Positions 10,459 to 23,267 of a stretch of 64,000 nt of DNA are shown here, in pieces. The position numbers were made by a program, and so were the translations under genes. Under the pieces are notes generated by a model. The model did no database searches and was not told the origin of the DNA. It worked only from the letters and a program-made list of their open reading frames with translations. The stretch's first letter is position 1; each line of letters begins with the position of its first letter. Origin of the DNA: Phlebotomus papatasi (lineage: Eukaryota; Arthropoda; Insecta; Diptera; Psychodidae); contig NC_077223.1 of assembly GCF_024763615.1 (NCBI RefSeq), positions 94,984,627-95,048,626 on the forward strand, in the 5' to 3' direction.

Positions 10459-12065
10459 TCTATATTAAATTGTTTGTTTACTCGCTTCAGAGTTAAATTG
10501 ATTGAGACTTTATTAAATGAATACAAAAAATGAAGATTCTAAATTTTGTTGTGAATTAAAATTAGATTTATGAATAACCGAGAAATACTTTGATAAAGAA
10601 AATGAATCATGGCGTCTCTAATATCAACCACTTAACCAGCATGGGGTCAGTAGTTTTACCACTTTTGAAATTTCAAGAATATAAATCAAATGACATATAT
10701 TGTTTGCACATCTAAAAGTGCGAGAAGACTGTTGAAAGAGCTTTAGAAATTCATTTTACACCATGTTCCTGAGTATTTGTTTCCCGAATGACACCAGATA
10801 CATTTGTCTCCAGAGGGTTGTGTTTGCCATGGGCGCCAAAAAGGGTTGGGCCAGAGAGTTCTCAGTTTACACATTCTTGTCAATCAACATCCCAGAGAGA
10901 GAGTGGAGTTCTTCAGGGGTGTCGTAGTCTGGTATTATGAATTGGTTGTTCCTGACGCGGATGCTGGTGCACAATTTCGCATTATATGAAACAGATCCAA
11001 GGAGGAACAAGGCAAGAGGTGTTGTGTGCATGTGGTAAAGCTGGGACATATAATTCACATTCGTGGCTAAATTAATCCTCAGCACGAATGAATGGGAAGA
11101 GGATTTTTTTTTTGCAAGCAATGGGGTTATGCCAAAGTGAGAAAAAATTTTCACTGCAGTCAGGATTAAGTGCGTGCTGGGAAATAATAGGCTCAGTGCA
11201 CGGCCCAGGAAAAGGGTTGCTTGAGGACTGAGGGTAAAAATGGCTGTCTCGTGCGATCAACTGAAAAAATTTACACATCGAATTACACCATGGTCTGGCG
11301 ATTTTGTCAGTCAATTACTTAGCACACCTTCATTGAACAACCCCTTTTCGTACTATGCTGGTATTTTTCAACACGCACGACAAAACAGTGAAAAGTCCAC
11401 AAAGTTCTGGAAATGACAAATAAGCTCAGTTTGAGTGTAGGTATGCTACGTATGGTTTTCCATTTCCCGCATTTTCACTTCTCGTTTCTCATTTTCTCTG
11501 CAAGGCACAAGTTAGGGGTGAAAAATGAGAGATGTTCACTACATAGAAGTAGGGTGCTCAATGAAATTGTACGCGGTTTTGAGAAACTTTTCATGTATAT
11601 ATGGTGAAAGACAAACATACCGAAATTGGTACCATATACAGGCAATATGGGAACCAATGGTAAGCGAATGATAAACTAGTTTTAGCTTATATGGAAATTA
11701 TGATTTTGGACAACATGATGCAAGCAATACTTCGGGTTTGCATGTCCTTTACAAGTTACCTAGATATTTTCTGGCATTAAAGTAGCTTGAATCGTATCTG
11801 CAAAATTCCACATGCTAAGAAGGATAACATTATCAAAGTATTAAGAAAAATAATAACAAATGCTTAAGATGTTGTTTAAAGTTACGCTTCTTCAAGAGTA
11901 ATGGTCAACAGAAGTGGACTTACTAAGTCCAGATAACCTTATGGTATAGCTGAGATTCTATACAGGTAACCTCTGAAGTGTTCGCACCCCGGAATGGGTG
12001 CAGAAAATTTGATTGGATATTGGAAGTAAAGCATTGCATCGAACTATTTTTAATCATTCCTTTTA
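10459..12065. other. Intergenic, non-repetitive
   Basis: No shared repeats or recognisable coding exons. About 10780-11350 is less AT-rich than its surroundings and could be conserved or intronic DNA of a gene outside the window; nothing in the sequence proves that. Confidence 0.35.
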
Positions 12066-12302
12066 ACATCCGAAAAAGTCAAAATAACATTCTGGAAAAG
12101 TTAATTTTACCCTGCAGTATTGATCCGAAATCAGTGTAAATATTACCTTTTTTAGGTGTATTATGGGTTAAAGTTATCCTTTTTCATCTTAAATTTACCC
12201 CCAAAAAGGTGTAAAATTAACATTAAAAAAATGTTGATATATTTAAAAAGTGTTAAAGTTATGAGGAGAAAAAGTTAATCGCATCCTCTTTTTTTCTCAG
12301 TA
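12066..12302. repeat. MITE-B copy (reverse orientation)
   Basis: Reverse-complement copy of the CACTGAGAAAAA family, running from CATCCGAAAAAGTC to CTCTTTTTTTCTCAG. Both end blocks and the internal TTAATTTTACACC blocks are preserved. Confidence 0.8.
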
Positions 12303-13147
12303 AAGGACACGTTGCTCGAAGCAATTTTTTACCCCTTTGAACTCACAATCGATTGCAAACATTTCGGGTTGCAAGCATTCCGAGGTTACCTGTAAGGAAT
12401 TTCAGTTACTATAAGGTTCTCTTAGTTTATTACTGATCTTTAATTTTCATTTTACTGCTCGAAGTCCATGGACAGAGCAGTATATATAATTCATCGATTT
12501 TTTCACCCCTTCCCCCCAAATTTCCAGCTCCCCCACCCCCGGGAACCACTCTATTCAACAAATTTTCGTCTGTTCGTCTGTACGTCTGTCCATCCGGCTG
12601 TTGCTAGCTCTAGAGTAGAGGTTAAACGGTAAGACATAGCGATATGGAACCTACGGGGTACCACCCACATAAGTCGACCCAGGGATCGTTAATATCCCCC
12701 TCATTTTCCCCTCACCCATCCCCTTCCCATCCAGAACTATGTTTTTTTGGGATTGTCCGAAAACTCCTGCGATTTCTTTTATTTTTGGATATGTTTTAGA
12801 TATTACCCAGGCGGACATTTGCCCATGTGTGAAAATCCAGTTGAATTATTCCTAATAACAGTTTTTCAAGGTTAAAGGTTAAAAAGTCTCTAGAGAGCGC
12901 TTTTATCAATCGAATGGGGTAATGTTTGGGCTCGATGGAAAGGTTTTGGAACATCCGACAAAATTGAACGGGTTCCAATAGGTTTTGAACCACTAGTGAA
13001 CCGGTTCATAACCGATAACTAACTTTTATACGAAATTCAATGAAATTACCCCTAAAGTGTATTTTGGGAAATATTTTAAGTGATTTATGAATCGGTTTAT
13101 ATCGGTTAAAAACCGGTAAAAAGTAAATGATGCGAAAGTACTTTTGA

Positions 13148-14338
13148 GCAAGGGGGAGATATCATGGTTGGAAGTGGTGTACGGTTGAAAATGAAGTGCT
13201 TGGAAGTCTTTGGAAGTGGAAGTGGCCGAATATAAGATCTTTTCTGCCTAATTCCGTATTTTTCGTACTACGCTAATTTTAGTTGAGATTTTTAATTCGA
13301 ACCGCAGTGTAATTTGAAAAGTTTTTTTTTGACATTTTACAAGTTCAGTTATGACAATAAAATCGGGCAAATATGCTCAAATTCATTACAGCTTAATTTG
13401 TGTAGTAATTTTTCCGAGGAAATATTCAGCTGAATAATAATTTTCCTGAAGTTTTACGTGAATTTCAAATTCAAAATTGCTCGTAAATACAGTAGACTCT
13501 CGCTAATTCGGCTCTTTTAAGATCTGGATTACTTTATAATTCGAGCAGCAGTTGAATTTGAAAAAAGTTTGTTGACATTTTTCAAGTTTGATTGTAATTA
13601 TCAAATGAAGAAAATATGCTAAAATTTGCTATGGTTTGTCTTAGTTTTGATGTGATTTTGCGTTATTAAGAGGTTTTCATGAAATTTGTAATAACAATGA
13701 GCATGTAAACTCAATATGAGTATACATATCAACAAAAAATCGTTGCAGTTCAAAAAGTTTGATGCCCGAATTTCTCTCTAATTCGGTTGATATATCGGTC
13801 CCAAATGTCCAAATTTAAAAGAGTCTACTGTAATGACATAGCTATTGCAATTGTCTTTGAATCCTTGCTCTAAAAATGATTAAAAGTGGCTTTGAAAATT
13901 ACGAAATAGGGATTTATTCTTCGAAACACCAAATCCGTTTTAAACGGTATCTTATATTGATGGTAATATTGTGAGTATCCTAGTGGAAGAAAATTTTTCG
14001 ATAACAATTGAAGAGATTATTAAAATAATGGAAAATAATAATTCGATCGTATTTCACTTTGTAGAAAAGCTTGGATGTGTTTAAAAGTTCGCTATATGGG
14101 TACCATATTTGTCACGGAAAGGAATGAGAGGAACTGTATAAATGTGGCGATATTTCTCCTGATACGTTCCTATAAAGATCCTTTTCTGAATCGTGATTGA
14201 TTGGCGACAGGTGCTGGGAGTATTGCAGAATTTTCGAGAGTATTGCGAAATTTTGGAAGTGCGAAGGGCTATTCCATGCAAATTGTGGAAGTGCCTGGAA
14301 GTGGTGTACACATTTTTACCCTAATATCTCCCCCTTGC
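13148..14338. mobile_element. 1.19 kb TIR element with 6-bp target duplication
   Basis: The ends are a 15-bp perfect inverted repeat, GCAAGGGGGAGATAT (13148-13162 and its complement at 14324-14338). TTTTGA occurs directly on both sides (13142-13147 and 14339-14344). The uninterrupted R1 sequence at that point reads ACTTTTGAGGTATAGC in other copies, confirming insertion and duplication. No transposase was recognised inside; a younger pogo-like element (13488-13832) sits within it. A 6-bp duplication is uncommon among insect DNA transposons, so the superfamily is left open. Confidence 0.8.
13488..13832. repeat. pogo-like MITE
   Basis: TA-flanked, starting CAGTAGACTCTCGCTAATTC and ending with inverted AAAAGAGTCTACTG preceded by CTCTAATTCGG. 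Part of its interior resembles DNA just upstream (about 13250-13400: AATTCGAACCGCAGTGTAAT versus AATTCGAGCAGCAGTTGAAT), suggesting a second, older partial copy there. Confidence 0.7.
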
Positions 14339-14413
14339 TTTTGAGGTATAGCATCTAAGTCACGAGGTCGAGCAATTCGCAAAGCCTGGAATGTTATGTT
14401 ACCTTTCTTTTTT

Positions 14414-16889
14414 AAAGAAATGGATGCTTTAGGACCGTTCATGTAAATTAACAAACTATTAAATAACATATGTATTATTAGTTCATTTTGGTAGAGTTCT
14501 ATTTTGTGAATTCAGAGCAAAAACCGGCTATTGTAATCGTATCGTATCGCATTGAGGAAACCTTCAAAGTTATCACTGTGAATAGGACATTGTACGGATC
14601 ACCGAATTTAGAAAAATCGTTTCCATCCAAATACTTTGACCGGAAACATATTTTTGAGTTATATTGACGAGGAACTTGTAAAATTGCTAAAATAAGTCTA
14701 GCACTCCATATAGTGACAGGTAATCAGTTTTGAAATCAGGGTTATTCAAATCATATAACCTGTGAATATAAGCCTGATCACAGATAGTTCACTGAAATGA
14801 AGGTCACTGTAGGTGTGTTTGCGAAAGAATTGCAGAAAACAAGAGCTTGATGGATTGTACTTCTTATGGACTTTGGTCTAGAAAAAGATGTTTATGTAAC
14901 ATAAAACTTCTTTTTCATACCAGTCTCATTACTCTCTAACTATCGCCATTTCAAGTTTAAAAACGTACTTGTGAATTTTATGTCGTCCTTTTTTTGAGTT
15001 TTGGTAGTACTTATAACTTTAGGAAAACCAGTTGATTTACAAAGGAACGCTCAATTCTGTTCATCACAAATGATCTCAGTATAGGAACAAATTACCCTTA
15101 TTGGAGATTTATTGATAAAGTAGCCTTCATGAGTTGATCGATAAAGCTGCTTGTATATGAGTTAAAAAGTGTCCCTTGCTGTGGTTTGTCCTATTTGTTA
15201 AGGACATCATAAAACGGATATTACATCTGATGAGATCCTGATGACGCTGTTACGAGCCTCTTCCGCCAATTCCACCCGCAGAGTGGTGCAAATAGAAAAA
15301 GATTGCTGAGTCTTCTAATGTGCACACACCATTGAATTTTGTGATATTTACCGCAAAAAAAGAGAGTAAAAAAACAGAAAATAAATAGAGTAGAGTTCCT
15401 TTGGAGATACCATCATTCAGACGTCGTAAATGGAATAACAAATAAATGTGTCAAGTGCATTCGAAACCACTTTGAGGGGGATAAATTTTAAACGATTTAG
15501 TGAAAGGATGGTTCATTTACCCAAAGAAGCATTGCCCGGTAGAGACATCATCAAAAGGATTTTAAATCATCCCATTTTGCTCCATACACTTTTCCACCTT
15601 TTCCACCATAAAACTAACTTTCAGGTAAAGTATTCATTTCCTTTGACTAGCCCATATGATGTTTTTACCAGTCTCTCTCTCTCTCTCTGGGTCAATACCA
15701 GGAGCTCCTAGCTATAATTTGTATTCAAATTGCAATATGAGGCGCTTTTGTTAATCACCTTTTAGAAGGGTACTAATAACTCAAATTCATCTGAGATAAC
15801 ATAAAATTGCATTTTAATGTTCTTGGATGTTAATTAACACAGAGATATGAACTACATGAAGAAATTAGATATTTTTTATGTTCGAGGTGGCTTCATGTGT
15901 TACCATAAGGAAGAGTTGTTCGAGAGCGTTCAGAATTGTATTGAGCAAAAGTTCTCTTTTTTTTTATTAATTCTTCTCAATTTGTCTTTCTATTTATATC
16001 TAAATTTATTATTTTGGGATATCAGACGAGATATTAAAAAATTGAAAATTTTGAACTAAGTTTAATTGCTTTTAACATTTAAATAAACTGCAGATTTTTC
16101 AGCAGCCGTATCGGTTTAGTCCAGTGAATGGATAAAAAAGTAATGCCCAATGCATTGACAGTGAACCGCCTAAACAAGAGAGGCAAATACACATTCACTG
16201 CAACTGATCCAACAAAGGCTGGTCTATCGTAATATAGAAACAGCACTGTGTGTGTACCTCAGGCATACAGAAGCCGAGATATGGAGCTGGAGCACAGCCT
16301 TTTGGGTTAAGATAGAATGGAGTAATGGGGAAGTGCATAATGGGCCCGAATAAGTGGCCTGGATGCAGCGGAACCGATAAAGGTTTACGCCGACCCATAG
16401 ACAAATATTACTCATTTGTGTTCATCTCCTTGAGCATAACCTCAAATGTTGGTGTATAATTGAGAAAAAATCGTAAAGCGAAAAAATGGACAAAATTCCA
16501 TTTTGCCAATTTTTTGGCAAACGCATAGACAAGACACCCTCAATTAAGTTTGCTGAAAAAATCCAATTGGATATACTATAGACGCCAGATGGAAATGCTT
16601 ATTAAAAATGTTTTGTTATATATTGAGCACATGATATAAAGATATAGTATGTACATTTTAAGGATCTGATAGGACGAATTTATCTCATATCGATGTCCTG
16701 ATAAAAAATGTTGTAAATTAAGTGGAAATTATGGCTTGAAATAGTTAGGCCAATGTAAATCACGGTGGCGACTGGATTTATTATTAATGGTAGAGCATCT
16801 TGGTCCTCATGTAGTACAATATTATAATATACTTAAGAATAAAAAAATCATTTCTTCAACACATTAAGTTAGTCATGCTTTTGCTAAAC
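14414..16889. other. Intergenic, no gene recognised
   Basis: No repeat family of this window and no convincing coding exon. A short TC dinucleotide run lies at about 15672-15688. The open frames at 15448-15711 and 15847-16059 have no recognisable motif. Confidence 0.4.
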
Positions 16890-17007
16890 AGAAGATGCTG
16901 CACCTTAAAAGCACTTTTGCATCATTAATCGTTTACTGATTCAAAACCGATTTTAATTGATTCTTATAATCATTTGAAAGATCGGTTAGAATAAAATAGC
17001 TTAGGAG

Positions 17008-18549
17008 TAGGGGAGGGTGGGGCAGTTTTACCCCTAAATTGTAAACTGGATTTTGAGACCATTTTGCAAAAAAAAAATGATAAACAGAAGTAAAACTTTG
17101 TATATTCTGTAAATTACAGTTGGGTTTAGGGTCAATAAAAATATTAACAATAATCTTTTAATTTCATTAGTCTATTGTGAAGAAATTCATTTCATTTGAA
17201 AGGCAGAATGTGTGAAAGACCCCCATTGCGGGGCAATTTCAAGATAAATATGAGGCAATTTTTGAGAAAGATAAAACGTGTTTATAGGAAACTTGCGATA
17301 CCAAAATTGATTAAGATTATTATTTTGAAGTCTTCTAAAAGACTCTAAAACATAAAAATATAATCAAAAAAGAACTTTGTAACAGAATTTTTACACTAAT
17401 TAATCATAGAGAGAAAATAAAATATCGCCAAAGATTTGCAAGCCTATTTCTCATTAATTGAGCGATTTTCTTTAAATGTTTATACGAAAAAAATGTCTTT
17501 TTGTAGAGCGTGTGGCCTATTCGACACATGTCAACCCAGTCGACGGCCATAAGCCACCAATCCTAATCCTTTATTCCTTTGACACGCCCAACCCCTACCA
17601 TCCTTATGGGTGCTGAAAGGTTGCTTTGGGGCTTTTATTGTTAGGTAAATGTCCTCAGTCTTCAGTGAGTGAGCATCGGTCGCCGTAGACGGTTCACTCT
17701 TATGAAGTAAAAATGGGTGGCACCTTCAGTACTCCAATTTCCCTCTAAGTTTGTAATTCTATTTAGGTGACCCCATCTGAGTTTACATTTTGTAGTGCTA
17801 AGTATATTCTGTACATTATTGGATGATTATATCGCCTTAGAACATGTCCTTTTTAGTATAACAGTTTTATAATAGTATTTTAAAGTCTTGAATTTTTATA
17901 ATACTAAAAAACAATCTACAATGTCTTGCTGAAAACATTCTGAAAAGATATTATAACAATTAAATTCATCATTTTTAAGCACTTAAAAAACACTGAAATA
18001 TTATTTTTTTATTATTTTTTTTTATGAACTTTTAGGAAATACTACTTCACATAATTTTGAACTTTATACAAAAATAGCTACAAAACGTTTTCAATGATCA
18101 TTTTAAGTTAATGTTGATTTAAAAAGTAAGTTGTTAGACACTGAAAACTTCTCCGTGTGCTTGCATGAAACTGTCGCTCACGCACTTTCGGAACTCTAAT
18201 CAAAATTGTCAGAACTGTCTTAGAATTCATTCAACGCTAAGTGCCTTATAATAATCATAAAACCACTGGTAATTTAATACAATTATGTGACTTCGATAGG
18301 TAAGTGCAATAGTTCAGAAATTGTTGAAAATAAAATATAACAAAAAGTTTCATTTTGATGCAGTTTTATAAAATCTATTACAGAATTCAAACGAGAAGTG
18401 TCACGAAATTAATTATTTTTATGAACATTCTATGAGTCTCAGTTATCTCTTCAATAACATAATGGTTTTGTCCCATTCCTTCTAAAGGGATAAGAAGAAT
18501 ATGCAAAAATTGAAACTGCCCCGTCGTTAAACTGCCCCACCCTCCCCTA
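17008..18549. mobile_element. TA-GGGG foldback element (1.5 kb)
   Basis: The left end TA|GGGGAGGGTGGGGCAGTTTT is mirrored by AAACTGCCCCACCCTCCCC|TA at the right. A second GGGGCA block repeats within each arm. Inserted in R1 copy b. The interior is AT-rich with no recognisable coding sequence. Confidence 0.8.
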
Positions 18550-19078
18550 ATAAAATTTATCTTCAGATAAAAAAAATACTTTGCCGTTCATAATCGGTTT
18601 ATAACCGACTCATAACTGCTTGGAACCGGTTAAAATTAGTTGAGTCTTATTAGAAATTAGAACACATTTCCACTGAGCCTAAATATGACACCATTCGGTT
18701 GAGAAATACGCTTCCTAGAGTCCTTTAAATCTTTGATCCTGAAAACTGTAATAACTCAAAGAGTATCAACGCTAACCGATGATTTCAGTTCACTTGAAAT
18801 CATGTGTATTTTCAGCTGATTTCTGCTTACCTTAAAATGACACTTGGGAGGCAGTGCCATTTTCTTTTATTTAGTTAACATTTTTTGTTCGAACTGTTGA
18901 CCGGTTATCATATTTCCAATTATTGTATCAGCAAAAATAATATACTATTGCTGATCGTGTCAACAAAATTATGCTGAAAGCGCTGCGTTTTTTCAGATAA
19001 CTGTGCTCGCTGGGAGGAAATGATTAAAGGATATTTTCGTATAAGGACGAAATGTCCACCTGGACAACTTCTAAAAAA

Positions 19079-20421
19079 TACAGTGGGACCTCGATAGAGT
19101 CAACTAATTATTTCCAGGCCTGTTGACTCCATTTGATTCGGTGACTATCGGAGTCCGAAGAAAATCAATTAAAATGTGAAATTTTGATATAAGGGGTATT
19201 ATTTTATGTTTCTACAAGATAATTGATAAATTTAATACGATAGTAGAATATTTTATTTAATTAACCCATGAATTCTGCACCCTCTGGTCCAAAAAAGTAG
19301 TATGTTTGGGCCAAAGTTGAAGATTAAGGAATGATTTTACAAAATGTGTTCATTGGTAAGTATTTTTAAGTGAAAATTACTATCCATGTGATAATATTGA
19401 GGTTCATCCACGATGTTAAGATAAGGAAATGGTGTCTTAAAGATTTCTTTTTTTCACTTTTTTTTTAGAAGAGCTCCGGTAGATATTTAATTGTTGAAAA
19501 TTCTGATGCAATTAACGTTATTAATTAGAATTTATTTTAAAATTTTATAGTTTGAAAGAAGAGATTGATAGGTTGTTCTTTTCGTTACGACATAACTATG
19601 GCACAAAACTTCACAAAAAGAGCAATAAAACCATTTTTTCTCATATTCTTCTTGTTCTGAAAAATGGGCGCCAAATGGTTAGAAATATCTTGGAGTCTTC
19701 AGATGACGCCCTAATAAGTCAACCTGGGGATTATTATTATGACCTTCATTTCCTCCCTACCCCTTCCTTTCACCACCAAAATCGTTCTTTTTTTGTGATT
19801 ATAGGAAAACACATCATACGGGATTATAGGGCTTAATCAAAAAATCATGGGACAAGAAAAAAAAAGACAAAAGACAACTTTCAATCGGTCAAAACGCTTA
19901 AAATCACGAAAAGAAAATTATTTTGTCGAAAATTGATTACACGGTTAATGTACGAATTTTATTATAATATTGTTTTTCTTGTAATAAAAACGTTACATTG
20001 ATACACGAATACACTGATTTTAATTTCGAAAAAGTCATAGGGGAAAGTAGGCATGGTTCGCATAGAGTGAACCTTCAAATGATGCGAATTTTCTCTTTGT
20101 TTGCAAGGAGTTGACCTACCATTGCTCATCTCGTCTCATGAGCTTAATAATGATCTATCTTATGGCTAAGAAATGACGACTACCTCTTTGCAAACAAAGA
20201 GAAAATTTGCGTTGTTTGAAGGTTCACTCTGTGCGAACCATGCCAACATTCCCCTACAATATTATTGATATTATTAGTTCAATAATATCGAAAAGTTAAC
20301 TCTATCGGAGTCAATTTGGGTCCAAGTTGACTCTATCGGAGTCCGTAGAGAAAAAAAATAGTTGTTGACTCTGTTGGAGATTGACTCTATCGGGAGTTTA
20401 CTCTATCGAGGTCCCACTGTA
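19079..20421. mobile_element. TA-flanked pogo-like element (1.3 kb)
   Basis: The left end CAGTGGGACCTCGATAGAGT is inverted at the right (CTCTATCGAGGTCCCACTG), flanked by TA on both sides. The arms contain repeated TTGACTCTATCGGAGTC blocks near the right end and related GTTGACTCC blocks near the left. R1 continues as CTAAAAAA-TA...TA-TACAAAAAG, matching an empty CTAAAACATATCCAAAAA site. An open frame at 19552-19836 has no family resemblance. A TA-GGGG foldback (20038-20256) is nested inside. Confidence 0.8.
20038..20256. repeat. TA-GGGG foldback element (219 bp)
   Basis: The left arm GGGGAAAGTAGGCATGGTTC, followed by GCATAGAGTGAACCTTCAAA, is mirrored at the right (TTTGAAGGTTCACTCTGTGC, then GAACCATGCC...CCCC). 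The arms are about 65 bp and nearly perfect, suggesting it is young. Nested in the 19079-20421 element. Confidence 0.85.
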
Positions 20422-20620
20422 TATACAAAAAGAAAAAAAGTCGCTTGATTTGTTTTTAAGCAGTCCCAAAAAACATGGTTCTGTGGGAAAATGAGGACAT
20501 GTTGATGGTTATTGGGTCGACTTATGGGGGATTCCCAGAAGTTAATAAGTCTCTATCTCTAACCGCTTGGCCTCTGCGGGTTTGTTGCCAAACGGACAAA
20601 TAGCGTGACGTCAAAAAATT

Positions 20621-22938
20621 CGAAACTTCGGTTTTACAAAATTCTACTATAACACGTCCACTTGAGGGTACAGAGTCGAAATAATAATGACGATGGAAAA
20701 TTTGCAGAATGTTCGTATTCGTATATTACAATTCCACGGATTTCTCTTTGTTATTAGTCTCAGAAAATATGAAAGATGATTATTATAAATGAAATTTTGA
20801 GAGTCCATATTTCCAGTATGAATTGAATATATGAGAAAGTATGTTACTATGTTGCTTACATGTTGGAACTGTGCCTCGAGCACCACAAAAATTTGAGCTA
20901 TACAATTAATTAGATTCAAATGTATTCCATCCATCTCAATTGCTCATCTGTGGTATTGTCGTGGAAATACTAAACTCGACCCGTGCATACCACCTACTGA
21001 ACTGCAGAATTTCCCCTTTGAACTTCCAGCATGAATCTTTTCCATGAATTCCCGTATGATTTTCCACCCCCTTCGAGATAATGTACATGTGGTAGTCACA
21101 TAGAGTAAGGGATGTGTTATATGCTCTATTTGGAGGGTTTGCAATGTGCTTGTAAGGATTTGCGCACTGGCTATTTTCGTTTCGTACAGCAGTGGTGTAG
21201 GGTTTTCCAGGAAAAATCCTTTTGTTGCTGTGCAGTTTTATATGTTAGCAAATAATTAGGTTTATAAATAAATAAGGGTCGCTTTCTCTTGGATATTGTT
21301 GTGATTAATAATACACTTTGCAATAAATGATAAGCAAAACTGTTATTTTTTTGATTGTGTCAAAGTGACACCCCCGCCCCTGGTTTTCCAGGCCTCACTT
21401 TTCACGGCAAGCGAATTATCATCGTGCGTTTAGTCTCGTTTCGTATGTTGACCGTGTCGCAGGAGTGCGATTGTTGTTCGTGTAAGAATCGTGTTAATAT
21501 TTCTCTGATAAATATTTGAAAGGTAAAGTTATCACTTCTGCTCCATCGCGGTGCGTCTGAGGAAATTATCACGGGAGTTTTTCCAGGATTGCTTTTGCCG
21601 AAGTGCCAATTTAGCGAGAGGCAATTGTGGTGACAGGAGTACGGTAGAACGGGGTTTATCCTCCTGTCAAAGTGGGTGTGAATGTGAGAATAAAAAAAGG
21701 AGTAAAAGTGTTTCCGCGTGTGAAAAATTCACCGTTTCTACCCCTACCTATATGTCTATTTGATCCTTTCACGTAGTTGGTAAATAGTACGCCTAAAGAG
21801 ACATTTAATATTCTCAACACATCATTCTCATACTGCATTAACTACAGAAATCTCTAAGCCTGTTTTTGCCTGCGTGTTCTTTTACAACGAATTTTCTCTG
21901 TGTGCGTTTTCCTTTAGATAAGAAAATTCTCAGAGTGGAAGCTGCATCTCTCAAACACCAGAAAATTTACGTCGACTTTTTACCAGTGCATAAAAAAATT
22001 CTCAAAATAAAAACTTCATTGGTTAGTAAATTGAAAAACTAGTGATTTTTTTGCGAATGTGAAAATTTTATCATAAAATTACTACTCTAATCCTAAAATC
22101 CTTTTCATTCACTCTAAGTTTTGTTTCTGTGCTTCCAAACCCCTCGTGTATTTTGATATAAATATATAGGGTAGTAGTGTATTTGTGGTGGTGGATTATA
22201 TACTGTGCCCTCCCAACCCCTGACAACTTTCATTTAATAAATACAAAAGGAGGGGAAAGGAACCGGAAAAAAAGGACGAGCCGGAGAGTTTAAAAGGTTA
22301 GTACATAAACATATTTCTCTCACAGTATTTTTTTTATCATTGAAACTCCCCACATGCCACCTTTTTGGGCAATAACACCAACAAAAAGCAAATTCTTTTA
22401 TATTCGGAAAATATAGAAATTTTAATCTGTATGAGCAATCTAGAAAATTGGGGACTCTGAATATATTTTGTATCTAAAATATTTTAAACCGAGGTTGCGA
22501 TTAAAGGTAGAAAATACAACATAAAAGTTTCTTTATACGCTACAATTAGATAAAATGTAAAGTTTTTTCCTTTCAACAAAAAACGGATATTTATCCAAAA
22601 ACTATTGATAAAAATATAAATGTGTCGTTTTATTCCACGAGTCCCGAGAGATACTAATATATCTGCAATATTTGATCCGCAGACATTGAGCAATATATCG
22701 CTCATTCAAAATCACAGGGGATAAACAATTTTTCCGTTTTTGAGACTTTAAATAAATTGCTCTGTTAGAAATATTTTTCAATATTTGTATTGCTTTTTCC
22801 TTACTTTTGGAATTAGCTCAACGTAAAGAAGAGTAAAAAATGGTTCTGTTTATTGTGAAAGAGGGAACAAATTGTCAGACGAGTTGTGTCCCTGTCAGTT
22901 TTATTTTACAAAATGTGTTCATTGTTTGAAATTAGAGG
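20621..22938. other. Non-repetitive island, possible 5' exons
   Basis: About 21360-22310 lacks repeats and has CpG-containing stretches unusual for this window (TCTCGTTTCG, CCGTGTCGCAGGAGTGCG). On the plus strand splice-donor-like sites follow (AAAG|GTAAAG near 21520, AAAAG|GTTAGT near 22297). This resembles untranslated first exons of a gene lying further right or outside the window, but no coding exon is linked, so strand and function remain open. The remaining DNA shows nothing recognisable. Confidence 0.3.
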
Positions 22939-23161
22939 TAGGGGACAGCGTGCTACCTTCGGACGTCTCAAGCTTCGGACAATTCAATTTTTTCTCTATG
23001 TTCCTTATGAATTTCAACCATAGCTCTTTTCTGAAAATTTGAGGAATTTTACTAGCTATTAAAATATAATATTATATGGACCAAATTAATTTATAACACA
23101 TTGAAAAAAAAAATGATTTGTGCGAAGCATAAATCGTCCGAAGGTAGCGCGCTTTCCCCTA
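22939..23161. repeat. MITE-A copy
   Basis: TA-flanked; left end GGGGACAGCGTGCTACCTTC and right end GGTAGCGCGCTTTCCCC. It is close to the 8593 copy over its full length, so the two are probably of similar age. Confidence 0.85.
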
Positions 23162-23267
23162 CATAATTTTACACTTTTCAAAATTATTTCAAACAATAAA
23201 AATTTTAAAATTTGAATACTTACTGTTACCACTAATAATGGATGGAAATTATAAAAAAGGAGTGGCA

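Larger units (their letters stand above)
12560..14413 (+). repeat. Dispersed repeat R1, copy a, split by an insertion
   Basis: R1 is a ~0.9 kb non-coding repeat present at least eight times here. In this orientation its landmarks are: GTCTGTNCGTCTGTCC; a TTAAACGGTAAGACATAGCG block; CTTATGTGGGTGG-type and CCCCTCACCC blocks; GGATATGTTTTAGA; GCGGACATTTGCCC; CGGTTCATAACCG and AAACCGGTAAA; and a 3' end reading GAGGTCGAGCAATTCGCAAA, then a pyrimidine run. In this copy 13148-14338 is a younger insertion. No coding potential was recognised. Confidence 0.75.
16890..20620 (-). repeat. Dispersed repeat R1, copy b, with two insertions
   Basis: R1 in reverse orientation in three pieces: about 16890-17009, 18548-19080 and 20420-20620. 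The gaps are filled by foldback elements at 17008-18549 and 19079-20421. Continuity of the R1 sequence across each gap shows the insertions came later. Confidence 0.75.

Noticed and set aside
19552..19836. 95-codon frame inside the 19079-20421 element, considered as transposase
   Set aside because: No helix-turn-helix or DDE-type motif could be recognised.
22030..22060. AACTAGTGATTTTTTTG, similar to the 3' part of miR-7
   Set aside because: The seed region of miR-7 is not present and no hairpin partner was seen.
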